Position numbers and translations under genes: made by a program
Notes under the pieces: generated by a model
Seen by the model: the letters and a program-made list of their open reading frames with translations, nothing else
Database searches by the model: none
Told to the model about the DNA's origin: nothing
Assembly (NCBI GenBank): GCA_018819005.1
Contig: JAHJQU010000183.1
Coordinates: 1 to 10,110 of the forward strand
Direction: 5' to 3'
Length of the DNA: 10,110 bases
From: Pseudomonadota bacterium
GTDB taxonomy: Bacteria > Desulfobacterota > Desulfobacteria > Desulfobacterales > RPRI01
Part shown: in pieces, positions 1 to 6,921 of the stretch
Position numbering within the stretch: the stretch's first letter is position 1
Layout of the letters: every line of letters begins with the position of its first letter

Positions 1-221
1 TAATATAAGGATCATCTCGGGATTAGTTGGGTTTGGGAGAATAATCTAATATAATAGCATAGTTTTTGAAACATATATTTTATGAATAAGTGCTCAACAG
101 GTTAAATAAGATTAACAGGATATTGAGAGGCCCGGTATATTTGTGGAATAAGGCTTAACTGTTGGATTATTAGAAAGTTAGTCGATATTATTTTACAAGA
201 ATACATTTGTTACGATTATAC
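1..221. other. AT-rich non-coding region, nothing recognised
   Basis: I see no open frame with a ribosome-binding site, no tRNA-like fold and no convincing repeat on either strand here. A TATAAT at 50-55 lies 17 bases after a poor -35 match (TTGGGT, 27-32), which may be chance in such AT-rich DNA. The stretch reads as the upstream intergenic space of the TetR operon. Confidence 0.5.
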
Positions 222-249
222 TTGACACAGGAAAGCCGTTATTGTTAAT
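222..249 (+). promoter_or_regulatory. Sigma70-type promoter of the tetR-acyl-CoA dehydrogenase operon
   Basis: A consensus -35 hexamer TTGACA lies at 222-227. Sixteen bases later a -10-like GTTAAT (244-249, four of six matches) runs into the operator palindrome. Transcription would start near 256-258, inside the operator, so a bound repressor would block polymerase directly. The promoter before the oxidoreductase gene has the same design: a perfect TTGACA with an imperfect -10 touching the same palindrome. Confidence 0.65.
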
Positions 250-267
250 GAATGAATATTCATTCAT
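248..267. promoter_or_regulatory. FadR/YsiA-type TetR operator, copy 1 (20-bp perfect palindrome)
   Basis: The sequence ATGAATGAATATTCATTCAT is a perfect palindrome. Its core fits the B. subtilis FadR (YsiA) box as I recall it, TGAATGAMTANTCATTCA. It sits directly before a gene for a TetR regulator of that subfamily and overlaps the -10, which points to autoregulation. The same 20 bases recur before the oxidoreductase-etf operon. In the family, long-chain acyl-CoA releases the repressor; that this holds here is inference. Confidence 0.85.
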
Positions 268-276
268 AAGCGTGTC

Positions 277-957
277 GTGATAATTTATAAATGGAGGTTT
301 GCTATTAATAATAAAGCTAAAGGAAATGATAAGTACCACCGCATACTTGAAGCTGCTGTAAAAGTGTTTGCCGAACAGGGTTTTTATCAGTCAACCATAT
401 CACAAATTGCGAGAGAGGCCGGTGTGGCAGATGGTACCATATACCTGTATTTTAAAAATAAGGACGATATTCTTGTCCAATTTTTCACTTACAAGACCAA
501 GCTGGTTTTCGACAGGTTCAGAGAGGAAGTCGATAAGGCTGACAATTGCTATGACAAGTTAAGAAATCTGATACGCCGTCACCTTGAAGAATTTCAGAAT
601 GACAGAAATATGGCTGTGTTATACCAGGCTGAGACACATCAGAACAGCCGTCTCGTTGAAGAGCAAATAAAAGAGATGTCGAAACTTTATCTGGACATTG
701 TTTCAGAAATAGTTGAGCAAGGACAGGAAGAGGGGCGAATACGCAAAGATATTTACGTAAGCCTTGTCAAGAGATTCATAATAGGTGGTGTGGATGAAGT
801 AATAAATACCTGGCTCCATTCGGGTGGAAAATACGATCTCGTATCAATGGCCGACCCGCTTGTTGACCTCTTCATAAGGGGTATAGGAAATACAGAAATT
901 ATAAACAGCAATAATTCCCAAAAGGATGATAAACAAACTATTAATCAAGGAGATTAA
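277..957 (+). CDS. TetR-family transcriptional regulator, FadR/YsiA-like (fatty-acid degradation repressor)
   Basis: This is a one-component cytoplasmic repressor of 226 residues from the GTG at 277. The N-terminal helix-turn-helix (about residues 22-68) shows the classic TetR pattern: RILEAAVKVFAEQGF, then TISQIAREAGVADGTIYLYF and KNKDDIL. The C-terminal half resembles the YsiA-like ligand-binding domain, which in that family senses acyl-CoA. Context agrees: a FadR-type box overlaps its promoter and acyl-CoA dehydrogenase genes follow 3 bases after its stop. The start is uncertain. GTG 277 has no ribosome-binding site, whereas GGAGG at 293-297 stands 6 bases before an in-frame ATT at 304. 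Starting there gives 217 residues and a short N-terminus before RILEAA, as is usual in the family. No ATG, GTG or TTG lies in frame at the right distance from that site. The family call is firm; the exact ligand is not visible. Confidence 0.88.
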   Translation: MIIYKWRFAINNKAKGNDKYHRILEAAVKVFAEQGFYQSTISQIAREAGVADGTIYLYFKNKDDILVQFFTYKTKLVFDRFREEVDKADNCYDKLRNLIRRHLEEFQNDRNMAVLYQAETHQNSRLVEEQIKEMSKLYLDIVSEIVEQGQEEGRIRKDIYVSLVKRFIIGGVDEVINTWLHSGGKYDLVSMADPLVDLFIRGIGNTEIINSNNSQKDDKQTINQGD

Positions 958-960
958 ATT

Positions 961-2769
961 ATGGCACAGCTAATAGCTGACAGAAGGGATGTTGATTTTG
1001 TCCTTCATGAGCAATTGCAGGTTGCGGATTTGAGCAAGCATGAAAAATATGCAGAATTCAATAGAAAAACAGTTGATATGATTATATCAGAGGCTCGTAA
1101 TCTTGCAATAAAGGAGATTCTTCCTACGCAGAAATTAGGTGACATGGAAGGTTGCAGGCTTGAGAACGGGAAGGTAAGTGTTCCGGAGTGTTACCACAAG
1201 GCCTTTGATCTGATTAAGGATGGAGAATGGGTTGCCATGACAGAAGATCCCGAATGGGGAGGTCAGGGAATGCCAAAGACCCTTGCCCTTGCCGCGGGTG
1301 ACTATCTTGTCGGCGCAAATTACTCTTTCATGATGTATGCCGGGCTGACACATGGTGCCGGGAAGTTAATTGAGGAATTCGGTACCGAAAAACAGAAAAA
1401 ACTTTTTTTAAAAAACATGTTTACCGGCAAATGGGGCGGAACCATGCTTCTCACGGAACCGGAAGCCGGATCTGACGTCGGGGCTCTTACGACAAGCGCA
1501 AAAAGAAATGATGACGGCACATTTTCCATTACAGGAAGCAAGATATTTATTTCCGGCGGAGAGCACGATCTTGCCGAAAACATTATCCACCCTGTTCTTG
1601 CCCGTATCGAGGGTGCACCTGCCGGAACAAAGGGAATATCCTTGTTCCTTGTTCCCAAGATATGGGTTAACGACGACGGAAGCCTCGGAGAATTCAATGA
1701 TGTGGTTTGTACCGGCATTGAAGAAAAGATGGGAATCCATGGAAATTCAACATGTTCTCTTTCACTCGGTGGAAAAGGCAAATGCAGGGGAACTCTCCTC
1801 GGAGAAGAGAACAAGGGAATGAGAGCCATGTTTCTCATGATGAATGAGGCACGCCAGCTTGTTGGTCTCCAGGGTTTTGGCTGCGCTTCTTCCGCATATA
1901 TGTACGCTGTAAATTATGCAAGGCAGCGTATACAGGGGAAAAATCTGCTGCATATGATGGATGCAAACGCTCCCTCCGTTCCGATAATACAGCATCCCGA
2001 TATACGCCGCCAGTTGATGATCATGAAGTCATTTGTTGAAGGCATGAGAAGCCTTATTTACTATTCCGGATTTTGTTCCGACAAGATCGCAACTGCAGAC
2101 AGCGAGGAAGAAAAGGTAAAATATCAGGGGCTTATCGATGTGCTTACCCCTTTGGTCAAGGGCTATGTTACCGACAGGTCTTTTGAAATCTGCAGCCATG
2201 CCATTCAGGTTTACGGAGGATACGGCTTTATAAAAGAGTATCCGGTTGAACAATTATTGAGAGATTGCCGGATTACCATGATTTATGAAGGGACAAACGG
2301 TATTCAGGCAATGGACCTTCTGGGGCGCAAGCTTGGCATGAATAAGGGGAAAGCTGTAATGGATCTTTTCGGTGAGATCCAAAAGACAATAGCAGCGGCC
2401 AAAGAAATTCATGGACTCGAAGATTTTGCTGCAAAACTCGAAAAATCGCTCAACAAGCTCGGAGAGGTTGCAATGCACATCGGTGCTTCGGCAATGTCCC
2501 CGAAGGTATTAACTGCATTTTCATTTGCATATCCTTTTATGGAAGCCTGCGGCGATGTTGTCATGGCTTGGATGCTTCTCTGGAGAGCCTCTGTTGCTGC
2601 TCCGAAACTCGAAAAAATAGTTGGCAGCGTGAGACATGAAGAGGGGATCAATGATCTGGAAAGGCGAGCCAAGATAGAAAAAGACAAAAATGCCGCGTTT
2701 TACGAAGGTCAACGCAGGAGCGCCGATTTTTTATCAGTACGGTTCTGCCGGTTACTTTCGGAAAGATGA
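961..2769 (+). CDS. Acyl-CoA dehydrogenase 1 (long form with C-terminal extension), conserved tail out of frame
   Basis: This FAD-dependent enzyme oxidises acyl-CoA to trans-2-enoyl-CoA and hands electrons to ETF. Starting MAQLIADRR, it carries the N-terminal extension typical of the 600-residue bacterial class, followed by the N-terminal, middle (MLLTEPEAGSD near residues 162-172) and C-terminal dehydrogenase domains. YGGYGFIKEYP begins at 418, and the likely catalytic base is Glu443 in IYEGTNGIQ. A helical C-terminal extension (about 470-602) matches the acetyl-CoA-dehydrogenase-like C-terminal domain. The ATG at 961 is preceded by AAGGAGA (947-953), inside the end of the regulator gene, so the two are probably translationally coupled. 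The frame ends at TGA 2767-2769 after an atypical 11-residue tail (SVRFCRLLSER). The family's usual ending is encoded in the -1 frame to 2831; joined, the protein would be 623 residues. The active site is upstream and intact. Chain-length preference cannot be read from sequence. Confidence 0.9.
   Translation: MAQLIADRRDVDFVLHEQLQVADLSKHEKYAEFNRKTVDMIISEARNLAIKEILPTQKLGDMEGCRLENGKVSVPECYHKAFDLIKDGEWVAMTEDPEWGGQGMPKTLALAAGDYLVGANYSFMMYAGLTHGAGKLIEEFGTEKQKKLFLKNMFTGKWGGTMLLTEPEAGSDVGALTTSAKRNDDGTFSITGSKIFISGGEHDLAENIIHPVLARIEGAPAGTKGISLFLVPKIWVNDDGSLGEFNDVVCTGIEEKMGIHGNSTCSLSLGGKGKCRGTLLGEENKGMRAMFLMMNEARQLVGLQGFGCASSAYMYAVNYARQRIQGKNLLHMMDANAPSVPIIQHPDIRRQLMIMKSFVEGMRSLIYYSGFCSDKIATADSEEEKVKYQGLIDVLTPLVKGYVTDRSFEICSHAIQVYGGYGFIKEYPVEQLLRDCRITMIYEGTNGIQAMDLLGRKLGMNKGKAVMDLFGEIQKTIAAAKEIHGLEDFAAKLEKSLNKLGEVAMHIGASAMSPKVLTAFSFAYPFMEACGDVVMAWMLLWRASVAAPKLEKIVGSVRHEEGINDLERRAKIEKDKNAAFYEGQRRSADFLSVRFCRLLSER
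2716..2733 (+). other. Possible -1 frameshift site: SD-like AGGAG plus slippery T TTT TTA
   Basis: In the frame of acyl-CoA dehydrogenase 1 the codons read GAT TTT TTA, so 2727-2733 forms the heptamer T TTT TTA in the X XXY YYZ register of classical -1 slippery sites. Slipping back one base leads exactly into the conserved tail (ATC AGT ACG from 2733). An SD-like AGGAG (2716-2720) lies 6 bases upstream, closer than the roughly 10 bases I recall for dnaX. Downstream I see only weak CCG/CGG pairings (around 2740-2762). The plain alternative is one T lost from a run of seven, as mutation or sequencing error. Confidence 0.45.
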
Positions 2770-2831
2770 AGGCAATTCTCGATTCAAACAGCGCCGCTAT
2801 TGAAATTCCGGATGTTTCATTCGGAGGATAA
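2733..2831 (+). pseudogene. Out-of-frame C-terminal tail of acyl-CoA dehydrogenase 1
   Basis: In the frame shifted -1 from the gene upstream there are 32 codons beginning ISTVLPVTFGKMKAI and ending AAIEIPDVSFGG, closed by TAA at 2829-2831. This is the ending I expect for this dehydrogenase class, where homologues commonly finish with a K(A/S)I...EIP..SFGG-like tail. It has no start codon or ribosome-binding site of its own and makes sense only joined to the upstream frame. Its intact coding sense argues for a very recent frameshift, a sequencing error in the T run, or recoding. Confidence 0.8.
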
Positions 2832-2873
2832 AACAGCTTTTGATATTTAACTTTGAACATAGGGAGCTTTAAA

Positions 2874-4658
2874 GTGGCTGAAAGAAAAATATTTCTGGGC
2901 GGAGAATTCCTTATTTCAGATGTTTTGCCTGAAGATGTTTTTACCCCTGAAGATATTAGCCGGGAACACAAGATGGTTTATGAAAGCGCTGTCGATTTCG
3001 TGAAAAAAGAAATTATACCGAACATCGAACGTATCGAGGAAAAAAACGAATCATTTGCCCGTTCACTGATAAGAAAAACCGGGGAATTGGGCCTTAACGG
3101 AATAGACATTCCTGTCGAATACGGCGGGGAGGGAATGGATAAAATAAGCACCTGCCTTGTGACAGAGGCTATGGGTGCAGGGGCCTCTTTTGCTGTTTCT
3201 CATTCTGCTCATACAGGAATTGGAACACTTCCTATTGTTTTTTTTGGAACCGATGATCAGAAAAAAAAATATCTCCCGAAACTTGCCTCCGGTGAATTGG
3301 TTGCCGCATACTGCCTCACTGAATCGAGTGCAGGGTCGGATGCGCTTAACTCACAATCGACCGCTGTCTTGTCTCAGGATGGTAAAAATTATATTTTGAA
3401 CGGAGAAAAGATATTTATATCAAACGGAGCCTGGGCTGATGTTTTTATAATATATGCAAAGGTTGATGGTGATAAATTCACCGGATTTATTGTTGAGCGC
3501 AGTTTTCCGGGAATATCAAGCGGTGCGGAAGAAAAGAAACTTGGGATTAAGGGCTCTTCGACTACTCCCGTAATTTTGAAGGACTGTGTGGTTCCTGCCG
3601 GAAATGTGCTTTTTGAGATTGGCCAGGGGCACAGAATTGCATTTAATGTTCTTAATGTCGGCCGCTTGAAGCTCGGAGCAAGCGTGGTTGGGCCAAGCAA
3701 GGTAGCAATAGTTGAAGCTGTCAAGTATGCGAACATGAGGGAACAGTTTGGCAGAAAGATAAGCTCTTTCGGGATGATAAAAAACAAGCTGGCAGACATG
3801 AGCATTATGACATATATGGCGGAGTCGCTTGCATACCGCACTGCTGCAGCTATTGATGACAGGCTCGGTGTTCTTGATGAAAAAGGTAAGAAGGATGGTG
3901 CAGAGAATGCAAAAGCCATAGAAGAATATGCCATTGAGTGCTCTATTGCAAAGGTATTTGGAAGCGAGTGCCTTGATTTTTGTGTGGATGAGCTTGTTCA
4001 GATATTCGGAGGGAATGGCTACATTACTGAGTATCCGGCTGAGCGCATGTACAGAGATTCAAGAATAAACAGGATATTTGAAGGGACTAACGAGGTAAAC
4101 CGTCTCCTTATTCCAGGGACAGTTGTAAAAAGAGGATTGCAAAACAGACTTCCGGTTATGGATGCCCTTGTTAAACTTGAAAGCGAAATAAAAACAGATC
4201 TTGTCGGGAGCCTTAAACAAGATGAATCTCCCTTATCTATACAGGAGCATATGGTGAAGATGTGCAAGAAAATTCATCTCATGACTTCCGGAGCGGCAGT
4301 AAGCAAGCTTTTGTCGAATATTGCAGAGGAACAGGAAGTTATGGCGATGCTGGCCGATATGATAATAATGATTTATGCCATGGAAAGCGGACTTTTAAGA
4401 GCAAGAAAAATGCTTGATTCAAAGGGTGAACAAAGGGCCGAATATCACATTGCCGCCGTCAAGGTTTATGTAAACGATGTTATTCCTGAGATCGCCAGCA
4501 GGGCAAAACAGGTGTTTGCCTTTGTTGAGACTGGTGAAACCCTTTATAAGAAGTACGAAACTATAGACAGGCTTGCTTCTTACAGACCCATCAACACAAT
4601 TCCTCTAAGGCGGATTATTGCCGAAAAAATAATAAAGACCCAGAGGTATCCTTATTAA
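2874..4658 (+). CDS. Acyl-CoA dehydrogenase 2 (very-long-chain/FadE-like)
   Basis: This second FAD-dependent acyl-CoA dehydrogenase has 594 residues from GTG 2874. I chose that start because AGGGAG (2861-2866) lies 7 bases upstream and the protein then begins MAERKIFLGGEFLI, as in FadE/VLCAD-like enzymes. A TTG at 2853 would add seven residues but has no ribosome-binding site. The order is N-terminal helical domain, beta domain (YCLTESSAGSD from about residue 146; KLGIKGSSTTPV further on), and C-terminal helical domain with FGGNGYITEYPAERMYRDSRI. The likely catalytic base is Glu403 in IFEGTNEVNRLLIPG. About 180 residues after the active site form the extra helical region seen in VLCAD/ACAD9-type proteins. 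It differs clearly from dehydrogenase 1, so the pair probably covers different chain lengths or acyl types (inference). It is co-transcribed with the regulator and dehydrogenase 1, and a new promoter follows it. Confidence 0.9.
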   Translation: MAERKIFLGGEFLISDVLPEDVFTPEDISREHKMVYESAVDFVKKEIIPNIERIEEKNESFARSLIRKTGELGLNGIDIPVEYGGEGMDKISTCLVTEAMGAGASFAVSHSAHTGIGTLPIVFFGTDDQKKKYLPKLASGELVAAYCLTESSAGSDALNSQSTAVLSQDGKNYILNGEKIFISNGAWADVFIIYAKVDGDKFTGFIVERSFPGISSGAEEKKLGIKGSSTTPVILKDCVVPAGNVLFEIGQGHRIAFNVLNVGRLKLGASVVGPSKVAIVEAVKYANMREQFGRKISSFGMIKNKLADMSIMTYMAESLAYRTAAAIDDRLGVLDEKGKKDGAENAKAIEEYAIECSIAKVFGSECLDFCVDELVQIFGGNGYITEYPAERMYRDSRINRIFEGTNEVNRLLIPGTVVKRGLQNRLPVMDALVKLESEIKTDLVGSLKQDESPLSIQEHMVKMCKKIHLMTSGAAVSKLLSNIAEEQEVMAMLADMIIMIYAMESGLLRARKMLDSKGEQRAEYHIAAVKVYVNDVIPEIASRAKQVFAFVETGETLYKKYETIDRLASYRPINTIPLRRIIAEKIIKTQRYPY

Positions 4659-4689
4659 ATTGGGATCATCTCCAACAAATATTTTTTTC

Positions 4690-4719
4690 TTGACAGGGAG
4701 AAAAGCTGTCTGATAAAAA
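4690..4719 (+). promoter_or_regulatory. Sigma70-type promoter of the oxidoreductase-etfBA operon
   Basis: A perfect TTGACA lies at 4690-4695. The AT-rich -10 is not uniquely placed: GATAAA (4712-4717, spacing 16) or TAAAAA (4714-4719, spacing 18, with a TG extension) both match at four of six positions. Either one overlaps the operator palindrome, the same arrangement as at the TetR promoter. Confidence 0.6.
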
Positions 4720-4744
4720 TGAATGAATATTCATTCATTTTTAT
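4713..4744. promoter_or_regulatory. FadR/YsiA-type TetR operator, copy 2 (32-bp perfect palindrome)
   Basis: This perfect 32-bp palindrome is centred between 4728 and 4729. Its central 20 bases (4719-4738) are identical to the operator before the TetR gene, and six more symmetric A/T bases extend each arm. It overlaps the -10 region and should let the local regulator repress the oxidoreductase and etf genes together with the dehydrogenases. An ATG inside it (4719) is in frame with the next gene but is not the start. Confidence 0.87.
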
Positions 4745-4781
4745 GTTTCATAACATACTTGAAGGGAGAAGGAAAGTAAAA

Positions 4782-6851
4782 ATGGAAACGGCTCTGATCT
4801 CTCCGGCGGGCGCATCGGTATTCGGTATTCCAACCATTATATTTTCAGTTCTGATACCCATTATCGGTATATGTCTGTTTGCTGTTATCATGAAAAAGAG
4901 GATTGCGCCGCTGCTGAAAGCATCTCCTGATTCCCGCTTTGACCGGATTCCTGAGAGAGTTGCAAGTCTGATCAAATTGTGGCTTATGCAGTACCGCCAG
5001 CCAAGATATATGCTGGCAGGCGTGCTTCATATAATGATATTTGCCGGTTTTTTAATCCTTTCTATCCGATCAACTTCTCTTGTTGTTATAGGTTTTTGGG
5101 ATGGATTTATTCTGCCCGGATTCAAAGGAATAATCGGACATATTTACAACATATTAAAAGATTATGCAGCAACAATGGTTCTTGTTGCGTGTATTATTGC
5201 AGCTATCCGCAGGGGCTTTTTCAAACCGAAAAGATATGCTGTTCCTGAAAAATACGGAAAAGATCATACGGCAGAAGCCATATTTGTTTTAGGCCTTATT
5301 TCAACGCTTATGATTTCAGAAAGCCTTTATGAAGCAAGTCTTGTAGCTGCTCAGGTTATATCAGGTTCAGAAGCTGAATTTCTCCCTCCGGGCACACTGG
5401 TCTGGGTTTTTAAAAACATGCTGCTTGGCGCTTCTTCTGAAAGCCTCCAAACAATCCATTTGGGCTCTTATTTTATCCATGATCTTACTTTTTTCTTTTT
5501 TCTTTGCTTTCTGCCTATGGGAAAGCACTTTCATGTCATCACTTCAATTTTTAACGTCTTCTTTATGCGCCTTAACAAGGGGAACATAAAGCCTGTCAGA
5601 TACGGTATGGATGAAAGCAAACTTGACGAAATTGAGTCTTTCGGCATTAAAAAGTTTGAAGACTTTACATGGAAGCACATTCTTGATTTTTATTCATGCG
5701 CCGATTGTGGCAGATGTTCAGACCAGTGCCCTGCAAATATAGTGGGACGCCCTCTTTCTCCAAGGTTTATTTCCATAAAGGGGCGGGATCATTCTTTTAA
5801 AAAATATCCCCTTTTCGGGAGCGAAGAGAAGATGGACGAGGTTCTTATAGGAAGCGTTTACAGCGAGGATGAAATCTGGTCATGTACAACCTGCGGCGCC
5901 TGCGAACAGGAATGCCCGATCATGATCGAGTATATAGACAAGATAGTCGATTTGAGAAGGGGCATGGTTGATGAAGGCATGGTCCCACAATCACTTCAAA
6001 AACCATTAAGCGCTCTTGAAAAACGCGGTAATCCATGGGGAAAGATGGAAAAAAAGCGCGCTGACTGGACTAAGGATTTACCGGAGGAATGTAATGTAAA
6101 GATGCTGGAAAAAGGTGATACGGCAGAAACACTCTATTTTGTCGACAGCATCACATCCTTTGACGACCGGATGCAAAACATCGGGCGTGCGACAGCAAAG
6201 ATATTATCTGCTGCCGGAATTGATTTCGGGATACTGGGTTCTCTTGAAAAGGACAGCGGAAACGAAGTGCGACGCTTCGGGGAAGAGATGCTTTTCCAGG
6301 ATTTAAAGAGCAATAACACCGAGGAGATTGTCAATTCAGGAGTGAAAAACATAGTGACTTCAGACCCGCATGCATTTAATGCCTTGAAGAATGATTATAG
6401 CGGGCTCCCTCCTGTTGAGCATATCAGCCAGACAATAGTTAAATGTGTTAAATCAGGTAAGATTAAGCTAAAAGGCATTGAGGATGGGAGCAGAATATAT
6501 ACTTACCATGACCCGTGCTATCTTGGAAGGCACAACGATGTTTACGAAGACCCCAGAGCTGCCATCGACGCTATTCCTGGGATCAATAGGGTTGATATGG
6601 AAAAATGCAGAGACCGTTCATTCTGCTGTGGTGGTGGAGGACTGATGCTTTTTTATGAACCCGAAGAAGAACAGAGAATGGGCGTCGTAAGAGTTGAAAT
6701 GGCAAAAAAGGCCGGCGCAAATGTTATTGTTACCGCATGTCCGTTCTGCCTGGTTAATATTGAGGATGCAATCAAGGTTAGCGGCATGGAAGGAAAAATG
6801 GAGGCAATCGATCTTGCAGAACTGATTGAGATCCATATCGCAGATAAATAA
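4782..6851 (+). CDS. Membrane Fe-S ETF:menaquinone oxidoreductase (EMO-like; cytochrome b-like domain plus CCG domains)
   Basis: This is the likely membrane acceptor that moves electrons from reduced ETF to menaquinone. It has 689 residues from ATG 4782, preceded by a purine-rich AAGGGAGAAGGA (4762-4773). The N-terminal half has about five hydrophobic segments (near 15-37, 78-100, 127-145, 165-190, 226-262) with histidines 83, 226, 233, 249 and 251 as possible heme b ligands, NarI-like. A two-cluster ferredoxin-type domain follows: C306-C309-C312-C316 and C368-C371-C374-C378. The C-terminus is HdrD/GlpC-like. The second CCG domain is complete (C579, C615-C616, C653, C656). The first (about 450-535) keeps the fold signature (RRFGEEMLFQ, PHAFNALKN) but has Ser456, Asp491-Ser492, Asp528 and Ala531 where cysteines are expected. 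It leads the operon with etfBA, as EMO genes do in Geobacter and syntrophs. Partner and quinone are inferred from the family. Confidence 0.85.
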   Translation: METALISPAGASVFGIPTIIFSVLIPIIGICLFAVIMKKRIAPLLKASPDSRFDRIPERVASLIKLWLMQYRQPRYMLAGVLHIMIFAGFLILSIRSTSLVVIGFWDGFILPGFKGIIGHIYNILKDYAATMVLVACIIAAIRRGFFKPKRYAVPEKYGKDHTAEAIFVLGLISTLMISESLYEASLVAAQVISGSEAEFLPPGTLVWVFKNMLLGASSESLQTIHLGSYFIHDLTFFFFLCFLPMGKHFHVITSIFNVFFMRLNKGNIKPVRYGMDESKLDEIESFGIKKFEDFTWKHILDFYSCADCGRCSDQCPANIVGRPLSPRFISIKGRDHSFKKYPLFGSEEKMDEVLIGSVYSEDEIWSCTTCGACEQECPIMIEYIDKIVDLRRGMVDEGMVPQSLQKPLSALEKRGNPWGKMEKKRADWTKDLPEECNVKMLEKGDTAETLYFVDSITSFDDRMQNIGRATAKILSAAGIDFGILGSLEKDSGNEVRRFGEEMLFQDLKSNNTEEIVNSGVKNIVTSDPHAFNALKNDYSGLPPVEHISQTIVKCVKSGKIKLKGIEDGSRIYTYHDPCYLGRHNDVYEDPRAAIDAIPGINRVDMEKCRDRSFCCGGGGLMLFYEPEEEQRMGVVRVEMAKKAGANVIVTACPFCLVNIEDAIKVSGMEGKMEAIDLAELIEIHIADK

Positions 6852-6856
6852 AACAA

Positions 6857-6885
6857 GCAGGCTCTGTATGAATATGCAGGCCTGC
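6857..6885 (+). other. Intercistronic hairpin between the oxidoreductase gene and etfB
   Basis: GCAGGC (6857-6862) can pair with GCCTGC (6880-6885) across a 17-base loop, and 6876-6885 is itself the palindrome GCAGGCCTGC. No T run follows, so it is not an intrinsic terminator. It could be an mRNA-processing or stability element, or chance. Confidence 0.3.
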
Positions 6886-6921
6886 AAATTGATTTAAATA
6901 AACTGACATTTGGAGGGTAAA

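Noticed and set aside
27..55. Promoter-like TTGGGT-N17-TATAAT
   Set aside because: The -35 matches only three of six positions, the DNA is AT-rich, and the better TTGACA promoter at 222 explains the downstream gene.
3389..3934. 181-codon open frame on the minus strand
   Set aside because: It lies wholly antisense to the core of acyl-CoA dehydrogenase 2, has no recognisable domain and looks like a shadow of that coding sequence. The same holds for the 172-codon minus-strand frame at 1320-1838.
4660..4688. Possible intrinsic terminator after acyl-CoA dehydrogenase 2 (TTGG…CCAA followed by seven T)
   Set aside because: The stem is only about four pairs and the T run starts several bases after it; too weak to call, so read-through from the first operon cannot be excluded.
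4719..4781. Upstream ATG extension of the membrane oxidoreductase
   Set aside because: This ATG lies inside the operator palindrome at the predicted transcription start and has no ribosome-binding site; ATG 4782 has one and gives the expected N-terminus.
6868..6875. ATGAATAT resembling half of the FadR-type operator before etfB
   Set aside because: The other half is missing, and it lies in the loop of an intercistronic hairpin; similar half-matches near 83 and 10043 are expected by chance.
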